Shown one piece after another: positions 50,845 through 59,423 of a stretch of 64,000 bases of DNA. A program made the translations under genes and the position numbers. The stretch covers positions 4,137,501 through 4,201,500 of the forward strand of contig NZ_CP049199.1 in assembly GCF_011045195.1 (NCBI RefSeq), given 5' to 3'. The stretch comes from Caulobacter soli (GTDB lineage: Bacteria > Pseudomonadota > Alphaproteobacteria > Caulobacterales > Caulobacteraceae). The notes under the pieces were generated by a model that was given only the letters and a program-made list of their open reading frames with translations, was not told the origin of the DNA and searched no databases. Positions within the stretch are counted from its first letter, which is position 1, and every line of letters starts with the position of its first letter.

Positions 50845-50901
50845 GGGAGGATGGGATGGCGCTGCGGTGGGGATGTCAATCTGCAGCGCCCTGCCCGCGA
50901 A

Positions 50902-51022
50902 CACTTGCCCCCTACGGGTCGCTTCGCGACCGTCTTCCCCCGAAGGGGGAAGAGGCCTCAGCGCGAAGCCTCCGCCCCCTATGGGGGCGGACAGGCGGCG
51001 AAGCCGCCAGGTGGGGGCAAGT
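50902..51022. repeat. R1 repeat, copy H
   Basis: A full R1 element between the TPR-sulfotransferase start and the puuB-like stop, same orientation relative to transcription as the GTA copies A-D. Confidence 0.9.
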
Positions 51023-51038
51023 AGGCGAGCCTCGGCGC

Positions 51039-52328
51039 CTAGAGCCGATCCCGCAGCGCATACCAACTGAGCCCCGCCACCGTCAGCGGCCAGCGCAGCG
51101 ACCTTCCCCCCGGGAACGGCGGCGTCGGCAGTCTCGCCAACCGCTCGACGCCCTCCCCCTCGCCCAACGTCGCGTCGGCCAGCAGCTTGCCGAAATACGG
51201 CGCCAGCATCACCCCCTGCCCCGAATAGCCCGCCGCGATCCGCACCCCCGGCGCCAGTTCGCGCACGAACGGCGCGCGGTGGACGGTGATGCCCAGGGTC
51301 CCGCCCCAGGCGTGGGTCACGGCGACGTCGGCCAGGTCCGGATAGATCTTCAGCATGTGCCGCCTCACGAACCCCTTCAGGTCCGGCGGGAAGCCCGGGC
51401 GATAGTTCTCGCCACCGCCGAAGATCAGCCGGCCGTCGGGGCTCTTGCGGAAGTAGTTGATCACGAACCGGCTGTCGGCCACCGCCGCGTTCGAGCGAAT
51501 GATCGCGTCGGCCCTCTCGCCCAGAGGCTCGGTGGCCAGGATGAAGTTGTTGATCGGCATCACCCGGGCCCGAGCCGTTCCACCGACCAGGTCGTCCAGA
51601 TAGCCGTCGCCAGTCAGGATCAGCTGGTCGCAGGTCACGCGGCCTTTCGGGGTCTCCACCACGATGGCCCCGCCCTCGCGCCGCCAGGCCATGGCGCGGC
51701 TCTGCTCGTGGATCACCGCCCCCGCCGCCATCGCCGCCCGCGCCATGCCTAGCGCCAGGTTCAGCGGGTGCAGGTGGCCGCCGCCGTGGTCGACCAGGCC
51801 GCCGTGATAGACGCCGGTCCCCAACTCGCGCGCCAGGACGTCGGGCGCGATCAGGGCCAGCTGGTCGTAGCCGTAGCGGCGCTGCATGAACTCGATATGG
51901 GCCGCGTCCTCGGCCTCGCCGCCGCGCTTGTGGCGGGCGTGGATCATGCCGGGACGGAAGTCGCAGGCGATATCGTGCGCGGCGATCAGGGCCAGCAGGT
52001 GGGCGCGGGCGTCCTGGCTCATCGCCCACAGCGCCAGGGCGTCGTCGCGGCCGACGGTCTTCTCCAGCCAGGCCTGGTCGTTGCGCTGGCCCGTGTGGAC
52101 CTGGCCGCCGTTGCGGCCACTGCCGCCACTGCCGACCTGGGCGGCTTCGAGGACGACCACCGACACGCCGCGCTGGGCCAGCTCGAGCGCCGCGCCGAGA
52201 CCGGTGTAGCCCGCGCCGACGATGCAGACGTCGGCGCGGGCAGCCTGTTGCAGCCCGGGGAGCTGCGGGAACGGCGTGGCCGTCTGGGCATACCAGGACG
52301 TGGCGGGGTGGCCTGTGTTGGCGAACAC
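51039..52328 (-). CDS. puuB: Gamma-glutamylputrescine oxidase (PuuB-like FAD oxidoreductase)
   Basis: A 429-residue DAO-type flavoenzyme. FAD binding is by ADVCIVGAGYTGLGAALELAQRG (33-54), with ...GSGGSGRNGGQVHTGQ and the C-terminal HRAPFVRELAPGVRIAAGYSGQGVMLAP. It closely follows the PuuB/DadA layout and lies next to a PuuA-like ligase, so it should oxidise gamma-glutamylputrescine to the aldehyde. The start is GTG 52326-52328, two bases from R1 copy I. Confidence 0.87.
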   Translation of the reverse strand: MFANTGHPATSWYAQTATPFPQLPGLQQAARADVCIVGAGYTGLGAALELAQRGVSVVVLEAAQVGSGGSGRNGGQVHTGQRNDQAWLEKTVGRDDALALWAMSQDARAHLLALIAAHDIACDFRPGMIHARHKRGGEAEDAAHIEFMQRRYGYDQLALIAPDVLARELGTGVYHGGLVDHGGGHLHPLNLALGMARAAMAAGAVIHEQSRAMAWRREGGAIVVETPKGRVTCDQLILTGDGYLDDLVGGTARARVMPINNFILATEPLGERADAIIRSNAAVADSRFVINYFRKSPDGRLIFGGGENYRPGFPPDLKGFVRRHMLKIYPDLADVAVTHAWGGTLGITVHRAPFVRELAPGVRIAAGYSGQGVMLAPYFGKLLADATLGEGEGVERLARLPTPPFPGGRSLRWPLTVAGLSWYALRDRL

Positions 52329-52329
52329 C

Positions 52330-52443
52330 TACTTGCCCCCACCTGGCGGCTTCGCCGCCTGTCCGCCCCCGTAGGGGGCGGAGCCGGGCGCTCTTCCCCC
52401 TGCGGGGGAAGACGATCGCGAAGCGATCCGTAGGGGGCAAGTG
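52330..52443. repeat. R1 repeat, copy I (inverted)
   Basis: An R1 element opposite in orientation to copy H, between puuA and puuB. Its left end overlaps the GTG-proximal region of puuB and its right end lies 15 bp after the puuA stop. Confidence 0.9.
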
Positions 52444-52458
52444 TTCACCGCACCGACC

Positions 52459-53859
52459 TCACACATTCAGCAACAGGAACTCCCGCTCCCACGGGCTGAT
52501 CGTGCGCATGAAGGTCTCGTACTCGGCCTGTTTCACCGTCGCGTAGGCCGCGCAGAAGGTGCCGCCCAGGATCTCGATCAGCGGCGTCGCCGCCTCGAAC
52601 AGGGCCACCGACTCCAGCAGGCTGCGCGGCAGTTCGATGCCGCGGATGTTGGCGTCGGTGTCGACCGGGGCCGAGGGCGACAGGTTGTGGATCATGCCCA
52701 GATAGCCCGCCGCCAGCACCGCGGCGATGGCCAGGTAGGGATTGGCGTCGGACGAGGGAATACGGTTCTCGACTCGGCGGTTGGCGGGATCGGACGGCGG
52801 CACCCGCAGGCCGCAGGTGCGGTTGTCGTAGCCCCACTGGGTGTTGACCGGCGCGCCCGAGTCTCGCGCGATCCGGCGGTAGGAGTTCACGTACGGCGCC
52901 AGGATCGCCATGATCGCCGGCAGGTAGCGCTGCTGGCCGGCGATGAAGGCGTAGAACATCGGGGTGGCGTCGCCGGTCTTGGGGTCCGAGAACAGGTTCT
53001 CGCCGTCGCTGTTCAGGATCGACTGGTGGATGTGCATGGCGCTGCCGGGTTCAGACGCCATCGGCTTGGCCATGAAGGTGGCGTAGATCTCGTGCTCCAG
53101 CGCCACCTCGCGGATGGTGCGCTTGAACATGAACACCTGGTCGGCCAGCTCGAGAGGTGAGCCGTGGCGCAGGTTGATCTCCATCTGGGCCACGCCGCTT
53201 TCGTGGATCAGGGTGTCGATCTCCAGGCCCTGGCGTTCGGAATATTCGTACATGTCCTCGAACAGGGCGTCGAACTCGTTGACCGCCGCGATGGAGTAGC
53301 CCTGGCGGCCGGTCTCGGGCCGGCCCGAGCGTCCGATCGGGGGCTTGAGCGGATAGTCGGGGTCGGTGTTCTTCTCGACCAGGTAGAACTCGATCTCCGG
53401 CGCGACGATCGGCTCCCAGCCCTTCTCGCGATAGAGGGCCACCACCCGGCGCAGCACCTGGCGCGGGCTCTCCTCGACGGGGCGGCCGTCGGGATGGAAG
53501 GCGTCGTGGATCACCTGGGCGGTCGGATCCTGGGCCCAGGGCACCACGGCCAGGGTGGCCAGGTCCGGGGTCATGAAGATGTCGGTGTCGGACTGCACCG
53601 AATTGACCGCGCCCTCGAACTCGGGGAAGTCGCCGGTGATGGTCTGGTAGAACACCGCCAGCGGCAGGTTCATCGACGGCGCGCCCAGGAACTTGCGCAC
53701 CGGCATGATCTTGCCGCGCGCCACGCCGGCCAGGTCGGGCACGACGCACTCGATCTCCTCGATGTTCTGCCGCGCGAACCAGTCCTTGGCGTCGTCGAGG
53801 GAGGCCACGCCGCGCGTGGTCTTGGGGGCGGGTTTGGATTTCTTGTCTTTGTACTTCAT
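52459..53859 (-). CDS. puuA: Gamma-glutamylputrescine synthetase (PuuA-like, glutamine synthetase family)
   Basis: A 466-residue glutamine-synthetase-fold ligase. Visible landmarks are VVPDLAGVARGKIMPVRKFL, APEIEFYLVEKNTD, the MHIHQSILNSDGENLF catalytic region (metal and ammonia-site counterpart), and NRRVENRIPSSDANPYLAIA. It attaches glutamate to putrescine at the cost of ATP, the first Puu step. It lacks some classical glutamine-synthetase loops, as expected for the PuuA group. ATG 53859 has GAGGAG upstream. The substrate is inferred from locus context. Confidence 0.87.
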   Translation of the reverse strand: MKYKDKKSKPAPKTTRGVASLDDAKDWFARQNIEEIECVVPDLAGVARGKIMPVRKFLGAPSMNLPLAVFYQTITGDFPEFEGAVNSVQSDTDIFMTPDLATLAVVPWAQDPTAQVIHDAFHPDGRPVEESPRQVLRRVVALYREKGWEPIVAPEIEFYLVEKNTDPDYPLKPPIGRSGRPETGRQGYSIAAVNEFDALFEDMYEYSERQGLEIDTLIHESGVAQMEINLRHGSPLELADQVFMFKRTIREVALEHEIYATFMAKPMASEPGSAMHIHQSILNSDGENLFSDPKTGDATPMFYAFIAGQQRYLPAIMAILAPYVNSYRRIARDSGAPVNTQWGYDNRTCGLRVPPSDPANRRVENRIPSSDANPYLAIAAVLAAGYLGMIHNLSPSAPVDTDANIRGIELPRSLLESVALFEAATPLIEILGGTFCAAYATVKQAEYETFMRTISPWEREFLLLNV

Positions 53860-54027
53860 GGGGCGCTCCTCGCGCTTTTCGAAGTCTAGTCTCTTGGGTT
53901 TTGGCGACAATCACACCGTCGGAACGGCTACGGCTTGGGGCGTTGCTAGGGCGGAGGTTTCGCGGATGGCTCGATCGCGGGACTTCCGGTATTATTACCG
54001 CTCATCACAGACGCGGGTTCATCCGAG

Positions 54028-54282
54028 ATGACGGTGATCAAGGCGATCATGTCCGAGAGCGGCGGGGTGACCTTCCCGGCCGACATTCGCGCCGCGGCCG
54101 GCCTGGAACATGGCGGCCCGGTGGTGATCGAGGTCGTCGACGGCGAGCTGCACGTGCGCAGCATCAAGCAGGTGATGGACCGCGCCTCGGCCTTGGCTCG
54201 CAAGCTGCTGGGCGACAAGCCCGGCGCATCGGTCGATGACTTTATCGCGGAACGGCGGCGCGAGGCCGAGGCCGAGGATTGA
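54028..54282 (+). CDS. AbrB/SpoVT-type antitoxin
   Basis: An 84-residue antitoxin. The N-terminal swapped-hairpin domain is MTVIKAIMSESGGVTFPADIRAAAGLEHGGPVVIEVVDGE, and the C-terminal part is an acidic helical toxin-binding tail (ASVDDFIAERRREAEAED). It overlaps the toxin gene by 4 bp (ATTGACGG shares TGA and TTG). It is expected to autorepress the pair. Confidence 0.87.
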   Translation: MTVIKAIMSESGGVTFPADIRAAAGLEHGGPVVIEVVDGELHVRSIKQVMDRASALARKLLGDKPGASVDDFIAERRREAEAED

Positions 54283-54665
54283 CGGTCGTCCTCGACGCCT
54301 CGGCGCTTCTGGCGCGGCTGCTGCGGGAACCAGGCATGGACCGCGTGGATGAGGCGCTGCGCGACGCTGTGATGTGCACGGTCAATCTGGCGGAGGTCGT
54401 CGGCTACTTCGCCAGAGAAGACGTCGAGCCGGAAGCGATCCGTGAAACCCTGGCCGATTTGCCGATCGTCTATGTCGCGCCGGACGAAGCCCTGGCGATC
54501 CAGGCGGGTCTGATGCTGCCGATCACGCGCAAGGCGGGTCTTTCGCTGGGCGACCGTTTCTGCTTGGCCCTGGCCCGCGCCACAAACGCGACGGCCCTGA
54601 CCGCCGACAGAGCGTGGAAAGACTTGGCCGCAGAGCTCGGCGTAGAGGTCGAGCTTATTCGCTGA
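54279..54665 (+). CDS. PIN-domain toxin (VapC-like)
   Basis: A 128-residue PIN-domain ribonuclease toxin starting at TTG 54279. Acidic active-site residues occur in VVLDASALLARLL, TVNLAEVVGYFA, GLSLGDRFCLALARATNATALTADRAW. It forms a toxin-antitoxin pair with the overlapping AbrB-type gene. The pair lies antisense between puuA and the aminotransferase gene of the polyamine locus. Confidence 0.9.
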   Translation: MTVVLDASALLARLLREPGMDRVDEALRDAVMCTVNLAEVVGYFAREDVEPEAIRETLADLPIVYVAPDEALAIQAGLMLPITRKAGLSLGDRFCLALARATNATALTADRAWKDLAAELGVEVELIR

Positions 54666-54724
54666 GGTGCTGAGGGGGCGCATCGGCGATCATCCTCGCC
54701 GTGCGCCCGTGAGACTGCCCGCGC

Positions 54725-56128
54725 TCATCCCGCCGCCTCCGGCTTCAGCGCCCGCAGCACCGGTTCGGCCTCGTCCAGGGCCTTGCGGATGATCCCCACC
54801 AGTTCGTCGATCTGGGCGTGGGTGATGATCAAGGGCGGGCAGCAGACGATGCTGTCGCGGATGGCGCGGACCATCAGGCCATTGGCGATGCACAGGTCGC
54901 GGACGATCGGGCCGGCCTCGCCTTCCTTGTCGAGGAAACGATGGTTGGTCCCCTTCTCGCGCACGATCTCGACCGCGCCGATCAGGCCGAGCGACCGGGT
55001 TTCGCCCACCAGCGGGTGGTCGTTCAGCGTGGCCAGGGCCTTGGCCAGATAGGGCCCGGTGTCGTCGCGGGTGCGCTCGACCAGGCCCTCGCGCTCCATG
55101 ATCTCGATGTTCTTCAACGCCACGGCCGCCGCCGTCGGGTGGCCCGAATAGGTAAAGCCGTGGATGAAGTCGCCGCCCTTCTCGCGCAGCTCGGCGACGA
55201 TGTGGTCGGCCACCCCCACCGCCGAAATCGGCAGGTAGCCGGACGACAGGCCCTTGGCCATGGCGATCATGTCGGGCTTCACCCCGTAATGCTGGTGGCC
55301 GAACCACTGGCCCAGGCGTCCGAAGCCGCAGATCACCTCGTCGCAGACCAGCAGGATCCCGTACTTGCGGCACAGGGCCTCGACGGCGGGCCAATAACCG
55401 TCCGGCGGGATGATCACCCCACCCGCGCCCTGCACCGGCTCGCCGATGAAGGCGGCGACGTTCTCGGGACCGAGCTCGAGGATCTTGTCCTCGATCTCCT
55501 TCACGGCGCGGTCGCGGAAGGCGGCCGGGTCCTCGCCGAAGCCGTCGCCGAAGGCGTAGGGCTGCATCACGTGGTGCACGCCGGCGATCGGCAGGTCGCC
55601 CTGCGCATGCATGTGCTTCATGCCGCCCAGCGAGACGCCCGCGACGGTCGAGCCGTGATAGGCGTTCCAGCGGCTGATGAAGGCGGTGCGCTGGGGCTGG
55701 CCCTTGAGCTTCCAGTAGTGACGGGCCAGGCGGAAGACCGTGTCGTTGGCCTCCGACCCCGACGAATTGTAGAAGACGTGGGTCAGGTGGCCGCCCATCT
55801 TCTCGGCGATCTTGGCGGCCAGCTTCACGGGCGGCGGCGTCGCGGTCTTGAAGAAGGTGTTGTAGTAGGGCAGCTCGAGCATCTGGTCGTAAGCGGCCTT
55901 GGCCAGTTCCTCACGCCCATAGCCGACATTGACGCACCACAGGCCGGCCATGCCGTCGAGGATCTGGTGGCCTTCCCCGTCATGGATGTAGACGCCGTCG
56001 GCCCGGGTGATGATCCGGCTGCCGCCGAGCTCGGCGATGACCTTGTGGTCAGCCTGGGCCGGCAGGTGGTGGGCCAGGTCCAGGCGCTTGAGCTCGGCGA
56101 TGTCGTGGTTGCGGATCGGGACGGTCAT
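54725..56128 (-). CDS. spuC: Class III putrescine aminotransferase (SpuC-like)
   Basis: A 467-residue pyridoxal-phosphate class III aminotransferase. The PLP lysine is Lys292 in MIAMAKGLSSGYLP, with the aspartate at VCDEVICGFGR (Asp263) and the YNSSGSEANDT loop (120-130). It is of the putrescine-pyruvate aminotransferase (SpuC) kind, which converts putrescine to 4-aminobutanal. Its presence next to PuuA/PuuB/PuuD suggests two parallel putrescine routes. Start ATG 56128. Confidence 0.88.
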   Translation of the reverse strand: MTVPIRNHDIAELKRLDLAHHLPAQADHKVIAELGGSRIITRADGVYIHDGEGHQILDGMAGLWCVNVGYGREELAKAAYDQMLELPYYNTFFKTATPPPVKLAAKIAEKMGGHLTHVFYNSSGSEANDTVFRLARHYWKLKGQPQRTAFISRWNAYHGSTVAGVSLGGMKHMHAQGDLPIAGVHHVMQPYAFGDGFGEDPAAFRDRAVKEIEDKILELGPENVAAFIGEPVQGAGGVIIPPDGYWPAVEALCRKYGILLVCDEVICGFGRLGQWFGHQHYGVKPDMIAMAKGLSSGYLPISAVGVADHIVAELREKGGDFIHGFTYSGHPTAAAVALKNIEIMEREGLVERTRDDTGPYLAKALATLNDHPLVGETRSLGLIGAVEIVREKGTNHRFLDKEGEAGPIVRDLCIANGLMVRAIRDSIVCCPPLIITHAQIDELVGIIRKALDEAEPVLRALKPEAAG

Positions 56129-56170
56129 CGGGGTACTCCTGGGGCGGTCTAGTTTCTTGTTGTGTTCTTC

Positions 56171-56261
56171 AGTCCGTTTTCCCGGCGAAGGCCGGGACCC
56201 AGCTTCATCCTGAGCCTTGGCAGGGCTTCACCTGGGCCCCGGCCTTCGCCGGGGAGACGGG
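56171..56261. repeat. R4 repeat, diverged copy
   Basis: The hairpin ends TTTTCCCGGCGAAGGCCGGGACCC and GGGCCCCGGCCTTCGCCGGGGAGA are variants of R4. It lies between puuD-like and spuC-like genes. Confidence 0.75.
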
Positions 56262-56266
56262 GTGGG

Positions 56267-57022
56267 CTAGGCGGGAGGGCGCAGGCCCTCGCCCCGCAGC
56301 GCGCGGCCGAACACCTGGAAGAACGCCTGGCTCTGCGGATTGCGCTCGGTCTTCCATTCGGGATGCCACTGGACGGCCAGGACCGGCGCGCCGTTGACCT
56401 TGGCCGACACCGCCTCGATCACACCGTCGGGCGCGCGGGCCTCGACCAGCAGGCCTTCGCCCAGCATGTCGACGCCCTGGTAGTGCACGGAATTGACGGT
56501 GGCGGTCTCGGTGTCGAAGGCCGTCGCCAGCACCCCGCCAGGGGTCAGGCGGACCGCGTGCTCGTGGTCGAACATGCCGACGAAGTCGACTTCGTCGGGC
56601 GCATGGTGGGGGATCAGTTCGTCCGCCTGGGCCATGTCGCGCCGCAGCGTGCCGCCGAACGCGACGTTGATCTCCTGGAAGCCTCGGCACACCCCGAACA
56701 CTGGGCGGCCCAGGTCAAGCATCGCCTGGATCAGGTCGGCGGTCATGGTGTCGCGCGCGGCGTCGAACGGGCCGGGGGCGTCGGGGACGTCCTGGCCATA
56801 GAGGGCGGGGGCCAGGTTGGACGGGCTGCCGGTCAGCATCAGGCCGTCCAGGCGGGAGGCGACTTCGGAGGCCTTCATCAGCTCGGGCATCGACGGCACC
56901 AGCAGGGCCGCGGCGTCGGCGTATTTCATGGCGTTGGCGACGTAGCGGTTCATCACCGCCTGGGCGGATTCGATCCCGACGGTGCGGGTGCAGCAGATGA
57001 CGCCGGCGACGGGGCGGGTCAT
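56267..57022 (-). CDS. puuD: Gamma-glutamyl-gamma-aminobutyrate hydrolase (PuuD-like)
   Basis: A 251-residue class I glutamine-amidotransferase-like hydrolase. The nucleophile is Cys112 in FGVCRGFQEINV, and the His/Glu pair is QWHPEW (His220, Glu222). LMLTGSPSNLAPALYG gives the substrate-side loop of the PuuD family. It frees GABA from gamma-glutamyl-GABA, the last Puu step. It lies next to the transporter genes, separated by a nested R1/R2 repeat. Start ATG 57022. Confidence 0.92.
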   Translation of the reverse strand: MTRPVAGVICCTRTVGIESAQAVMNRYVANAMKYADAAALLVPSMPELMKASEVASRLDGLMLTGSPSNLAPALYGQDVPDAPGPFDAARDTMTADLIQAMLDLGRPVFGVCRGFQEINVAFGGTLRRDMAQADELIPHHAPDEVDFVGMFDHEHAVRLTPGGVLATAFDTETATVNSVHYQGVDMLGEGLLVEARAPDGVIEAVSAKVNGAPVLAVQWHPEWKTERNPQSQAFFQVFGRALRGEGLRPPA

Positions 57023-57024
57023 GG

Positions 57025-57228
57025 CTTGCCCCCTACGGCTCGCAGACCCTCCCCCTGTGGGGGAGGCGATCGCGTAGCGATCGGTGGGGGGAGTTGTCGG
57101 ATCGAAGATCGTGGGCCCGGCCAGTTGCCGATCACTCCCCCCTCCGTCGCCCTGCGGGCGACACCTCCCCCACAGGGGGAGGACCTTGGAGCGCGAAGCC
57201 GCCAGGTGGGGGCAAGGGAGTGAGCCAC
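57025..57228. repeat. R2 repeat nested in an R1 element
   Basis: R1-like left end (CTTGCCCCCTACGG, 57025-57039) and right end (GAAGCCGCCAGGTGGGGGCA, then AGGGAGTGAGCCAC, 57195-57228) flank a complete long-form R2 element at 57047-57186. The R1 interior hairpins are replaced by R2. It lies between puuD and the PotG-like gene. Confidence 0.8.
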
Positions 57229-57233
57229 GGTCA

Positions 57234-58394
57234 TCAGCTCAACAACACCGCCGGCGAACACGCGTGCCAGCCCAGCCAGACCGCCTCGCCCAGCTTGAAG
57301 TCCTCCTGGTCCCAGCGCGTCAGGTTCTGCCGCGTCACCTTGATCCGGCGGCCGCTCTTGATCTCGACCTCGTAGACGCTTTGCCCGCCCAGATAGGCCT
57401 CGTGCTTGATCACTCCGGCCACGGCGTTCTGGCCCAGCGGGCAGTCGCCCATGTTCGGCGGCGGGGCGCCGTCGGGGCGCTTGTGCAGTTCGATCTTCTC
57501 GGGCCGCAGGGCCGCCCAGACCGTTCCGCCGCGCGCGCCGGTGACGCCGTGGTCCAGGAAGATGTCGCAGTCCAGGTCCGGCGATTTCACCACCGCGTGG
57601 CTGGGCTCGTCGACGGCCAGCACGCCCTCGAACAGGTTCACGCTGCCGATGAAGTCGGCCACGAACCGGCTGTTGGGGAACTCGTAGAGGTCGCTGGGCC
57701 CGGCCACCTGCTGCAGCACGCCGCGGTTCATCACCGCGCAGCGCGACGCCAGGGCCAAGGCCTCGTCCTGGTCGTGGGTGACCATGATGAAGGTGATGCC
57801 GACCTTCTCCTGCAGGGTGCACAGCTCGGTGCGCATCTGGTCGCGCAGCTTGGCGTCCAGGGCCGACAGGGGCTCGTCCAGCAGCAGCACGCGGGGGCGC
57901 TTGACCAGGGCCCGGGCCAGGGCCACGCGCTGCCGTTGGCCGCCCGACAGCTGGTCGGGCTTGCGCTGGGCCAGGCCGTGCAGTTGGACCAGGTCCAGCG
58001 CCTCCTCCACCCGCCGGTCGCGCTCGGCCTTGGAGACGCGGTCGACCTTCAGGCCATAGGCGACATTGTCGGCCACGCTCATGTGTGGGAACACGGCGTA
58101 GGACTGGAACACCATGTTCACGGGCCGCTTGTTGGGCGGCACCAGGCTGACGTCCTGGCCGTCGATCAGGATGCGGCCCTCGGTCGGCGTCTCGAACCCG
58201 GCCAGCATCCGCAGCAGCGTGGTCTTGCCGCAGCCCGACGGCCCCAGCAGCGAGAAGAACTCGCCCTCCTGGATGCTGAGGGAGACGTTGTCGACGGCCA
58301 CCATCTTGCCGAAGCGCTTGGTGACGTTCTCGAAGGTGATGATGGGTTGGTTGGTCACCCTCGGTTCCCCCTGGTGATGTTGTAGGGCGCTCAT
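57234..58394 (-). CDS. potG: Polyamine ABC transporter ATPase (PotG-like)
   Basis: A 386-residue ABC ATPase with a TOBE domain. Walker A is LGPSGCGKTT (50-59), the signature is LSGGQRQRVALARALVKRP, and Walker B is VLLLDEPLSALD. The C-terminal part (VWAALRPEKIELHKRP) is the TOBE region of the spermidine/putrescine transporters. The ATG at 58392-58394 overlaps the permease stop (ATGA). A GTG at codon 13 with GGGGGA upstream is an alternative start. Confidence 0.93.
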   Translation of the reverse strand: MSALQHHQGEPRVTNQPIITFENVTKRFGKMVAVDNVSLSIQEGEFFSLLGPSGCGKTTLLRMLAGFETPTEGRILIDGQDVSLVPPNKRPVNMVFQSYAVFPHMSVADNVAYGLKVDRVSKAERDRRVEEALDLVQLHGLAQRKPDQLSGGQRQRVALARALVKRPRVLLLDEPLSALDAKLRDQMRTELCTLQEKVGITFIMVTHDQDEALALASRCAVMNRGVLQQVAGPSDLYEFPNSRFVADFIGSVNLFEGVLAVDEPSHAVVKSPDLDCDIFLDHGVTGARGGTVWAALRPEKIELHKRPDGAPPPNMGDCPLGQNAVAGVIKHEAYLGGQSVYEVEIKSGRRIKVTRQNLTRWDQEDFKLGEAVWLGWHACSPAVLLS

Positions 58395-59245
58395 TTCCCG
58401 TCCCCATGCGCGCCCGCCACGCCGGCCGGATCGCCCTGCATCTTCAGCGCCACGGCCGTCAGCAGCACGGTCAGCACGATCAGGATGGTCGAGGCCGCGT
58501 TGACCTCGGGCGTCACCGAGAAGCGCACCATCGAATAGACCTTCACCGGGAAGGTCACCGTGTCCGGCCCGGCGGTGAAGAAGGTGATGACGAAGTCGTC
58601 CAGGCTGAGCGTGAAGGCCAGCAGAGCGCCAGCCACCAGCGAGGGGGCCATGTGCGGCAGGATCACGTCCCAGATCGTGCGCCATTCGCCGGCCCCCAGG
58701 TCGCGGGCGGCCTCCTCCATCTCACGGTTGAAGCTGGCCATGCGGGCGCGGACCACCACCGCCACGAACGGGAACGAGAACGACACGTGGGCGATGGTGA
58801 TGGCCCCCAGGTTCAGCGGCCAGGGCAGGCCGACGGGCCAGGGCATGACCTTGGCGAAGAACACCAGCATGGCCACGCCCATGCAGATCTCGGGCACCAC
58901 GATCGGCAGGGCCAGGGCGCCGTCCAGCACCGTCTTGCCCGGAAAGCGGAACCGCCACAGCACCAGGGCGACCATGGCGCCGAGCGCGACGCTCAGCACC
59001 GTGCACAGGGCCGCGATGGTCAAGCTGTTGGCGAAGGCCTCGATCAGCGAGGAGTCGTGGAACGCCTTGTCGTAATATTTGAGCGTGAAGCCCTTCCAGA
59101 CGATGTTGCGCCGGCTGTCGTTGAAGCTGAACGCCATCAGGGCGATCAGCGGCGCATAGAGGAAGATTCCCACGGCGGCCAGCCAGGCCTGCATCTGCCA
59201 GCGGCGGAGGTATTCCAGGGGGCCGGGGGCGCTGCGCTTGGTCAT
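58391..59245 (-). CDS. potI: Polyamine ABC transporter permease (PotI-like)
   Basis: A 284-residue inner-membrane permease with six helices, including the EAARDLGAGEWRTIWDVILPHMAPSL EAA loop (residues ~175-200). It opens with FLYAPLIALMAFSFNDSRRNIVW. Its position, downstream of the PotH-like gene and overlapping the ATPase gene by 4 bp, gives the second permease of a PotFGHI transporter. Start ATG 59245. Confidence 0.93.
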   Translation of the reverse strand: MTKRSAPGPLEYLRRWQMQAWLAAVGIFLYAPLIALMAFSFNDSRRNIVWKGFTLKYYDKAFHDSSLIEAFANSLTIAALCTVLSVALGAMVALVLWRFRFPGKTVLDGALALPIVVPEICMGVAMLVFFAKVMPWPVGLPWPLNLGAITIAHVSFSFPFVAVVVRARMASFNREMEEAARDLGAGEWRTIWDVILPHMAPSLVAGALLAFTLSLDDFVITFFTAGPDTVTFPVKVYSMVRFSVTPEVNAASTILIVLTVLLTAVALKMQGDPAGVAGAHGDGK

Positions 59246-59273
59246 TGGCCGGCTCCCTGGCGGACGCCCACTA

Positions 59274-59409
59274 GGTCCTCCCCCCGTGGGGGAGGCGGCC
59301 GAAGGCCGGTGGGGGGAGTGTTCGGATAGAAGGTCTGGGAAACGGCCGCCTGCCGATCACTCCCCCCACCGTCGGCTTCGCCGACACCTCCCCCACGGGG
59401 GGAGGACCT
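59274..59409. repeat. R2 repeat (long form), between the two permease genes
   Basis: GGTCCTCCCCCCGTGGGGGAGG at the left, CCTCCCCCACGGGGGGAGGACC at the right, GGCCGAAGGCC and GTCGGCTTCGCCGAC hairpins inside, and the shared core (including GCCGCCTGCCGATCACTCC) in the centre. Confidence 0.9.
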
Positions 59410-59423
59410 GAGTGCGTGCCCCC

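Noticed and set aside
48826-52440. A single 1204-codon fusion of TPR-sulfotransferase and PuuB-like oxidase
   Set aside because: The frame only joins because R1 copy H is open in this direction. The oxidase is in a different frame (51039-52328), and the TPR gene has a sensible own start at 50844.
56270-58407. Candidate prophage integration or att site near the GTA cluster
   Set aside because: No integrase, tRNA or direct repeats of att type were found at the cluster edges; a GTA cluster does not need one.
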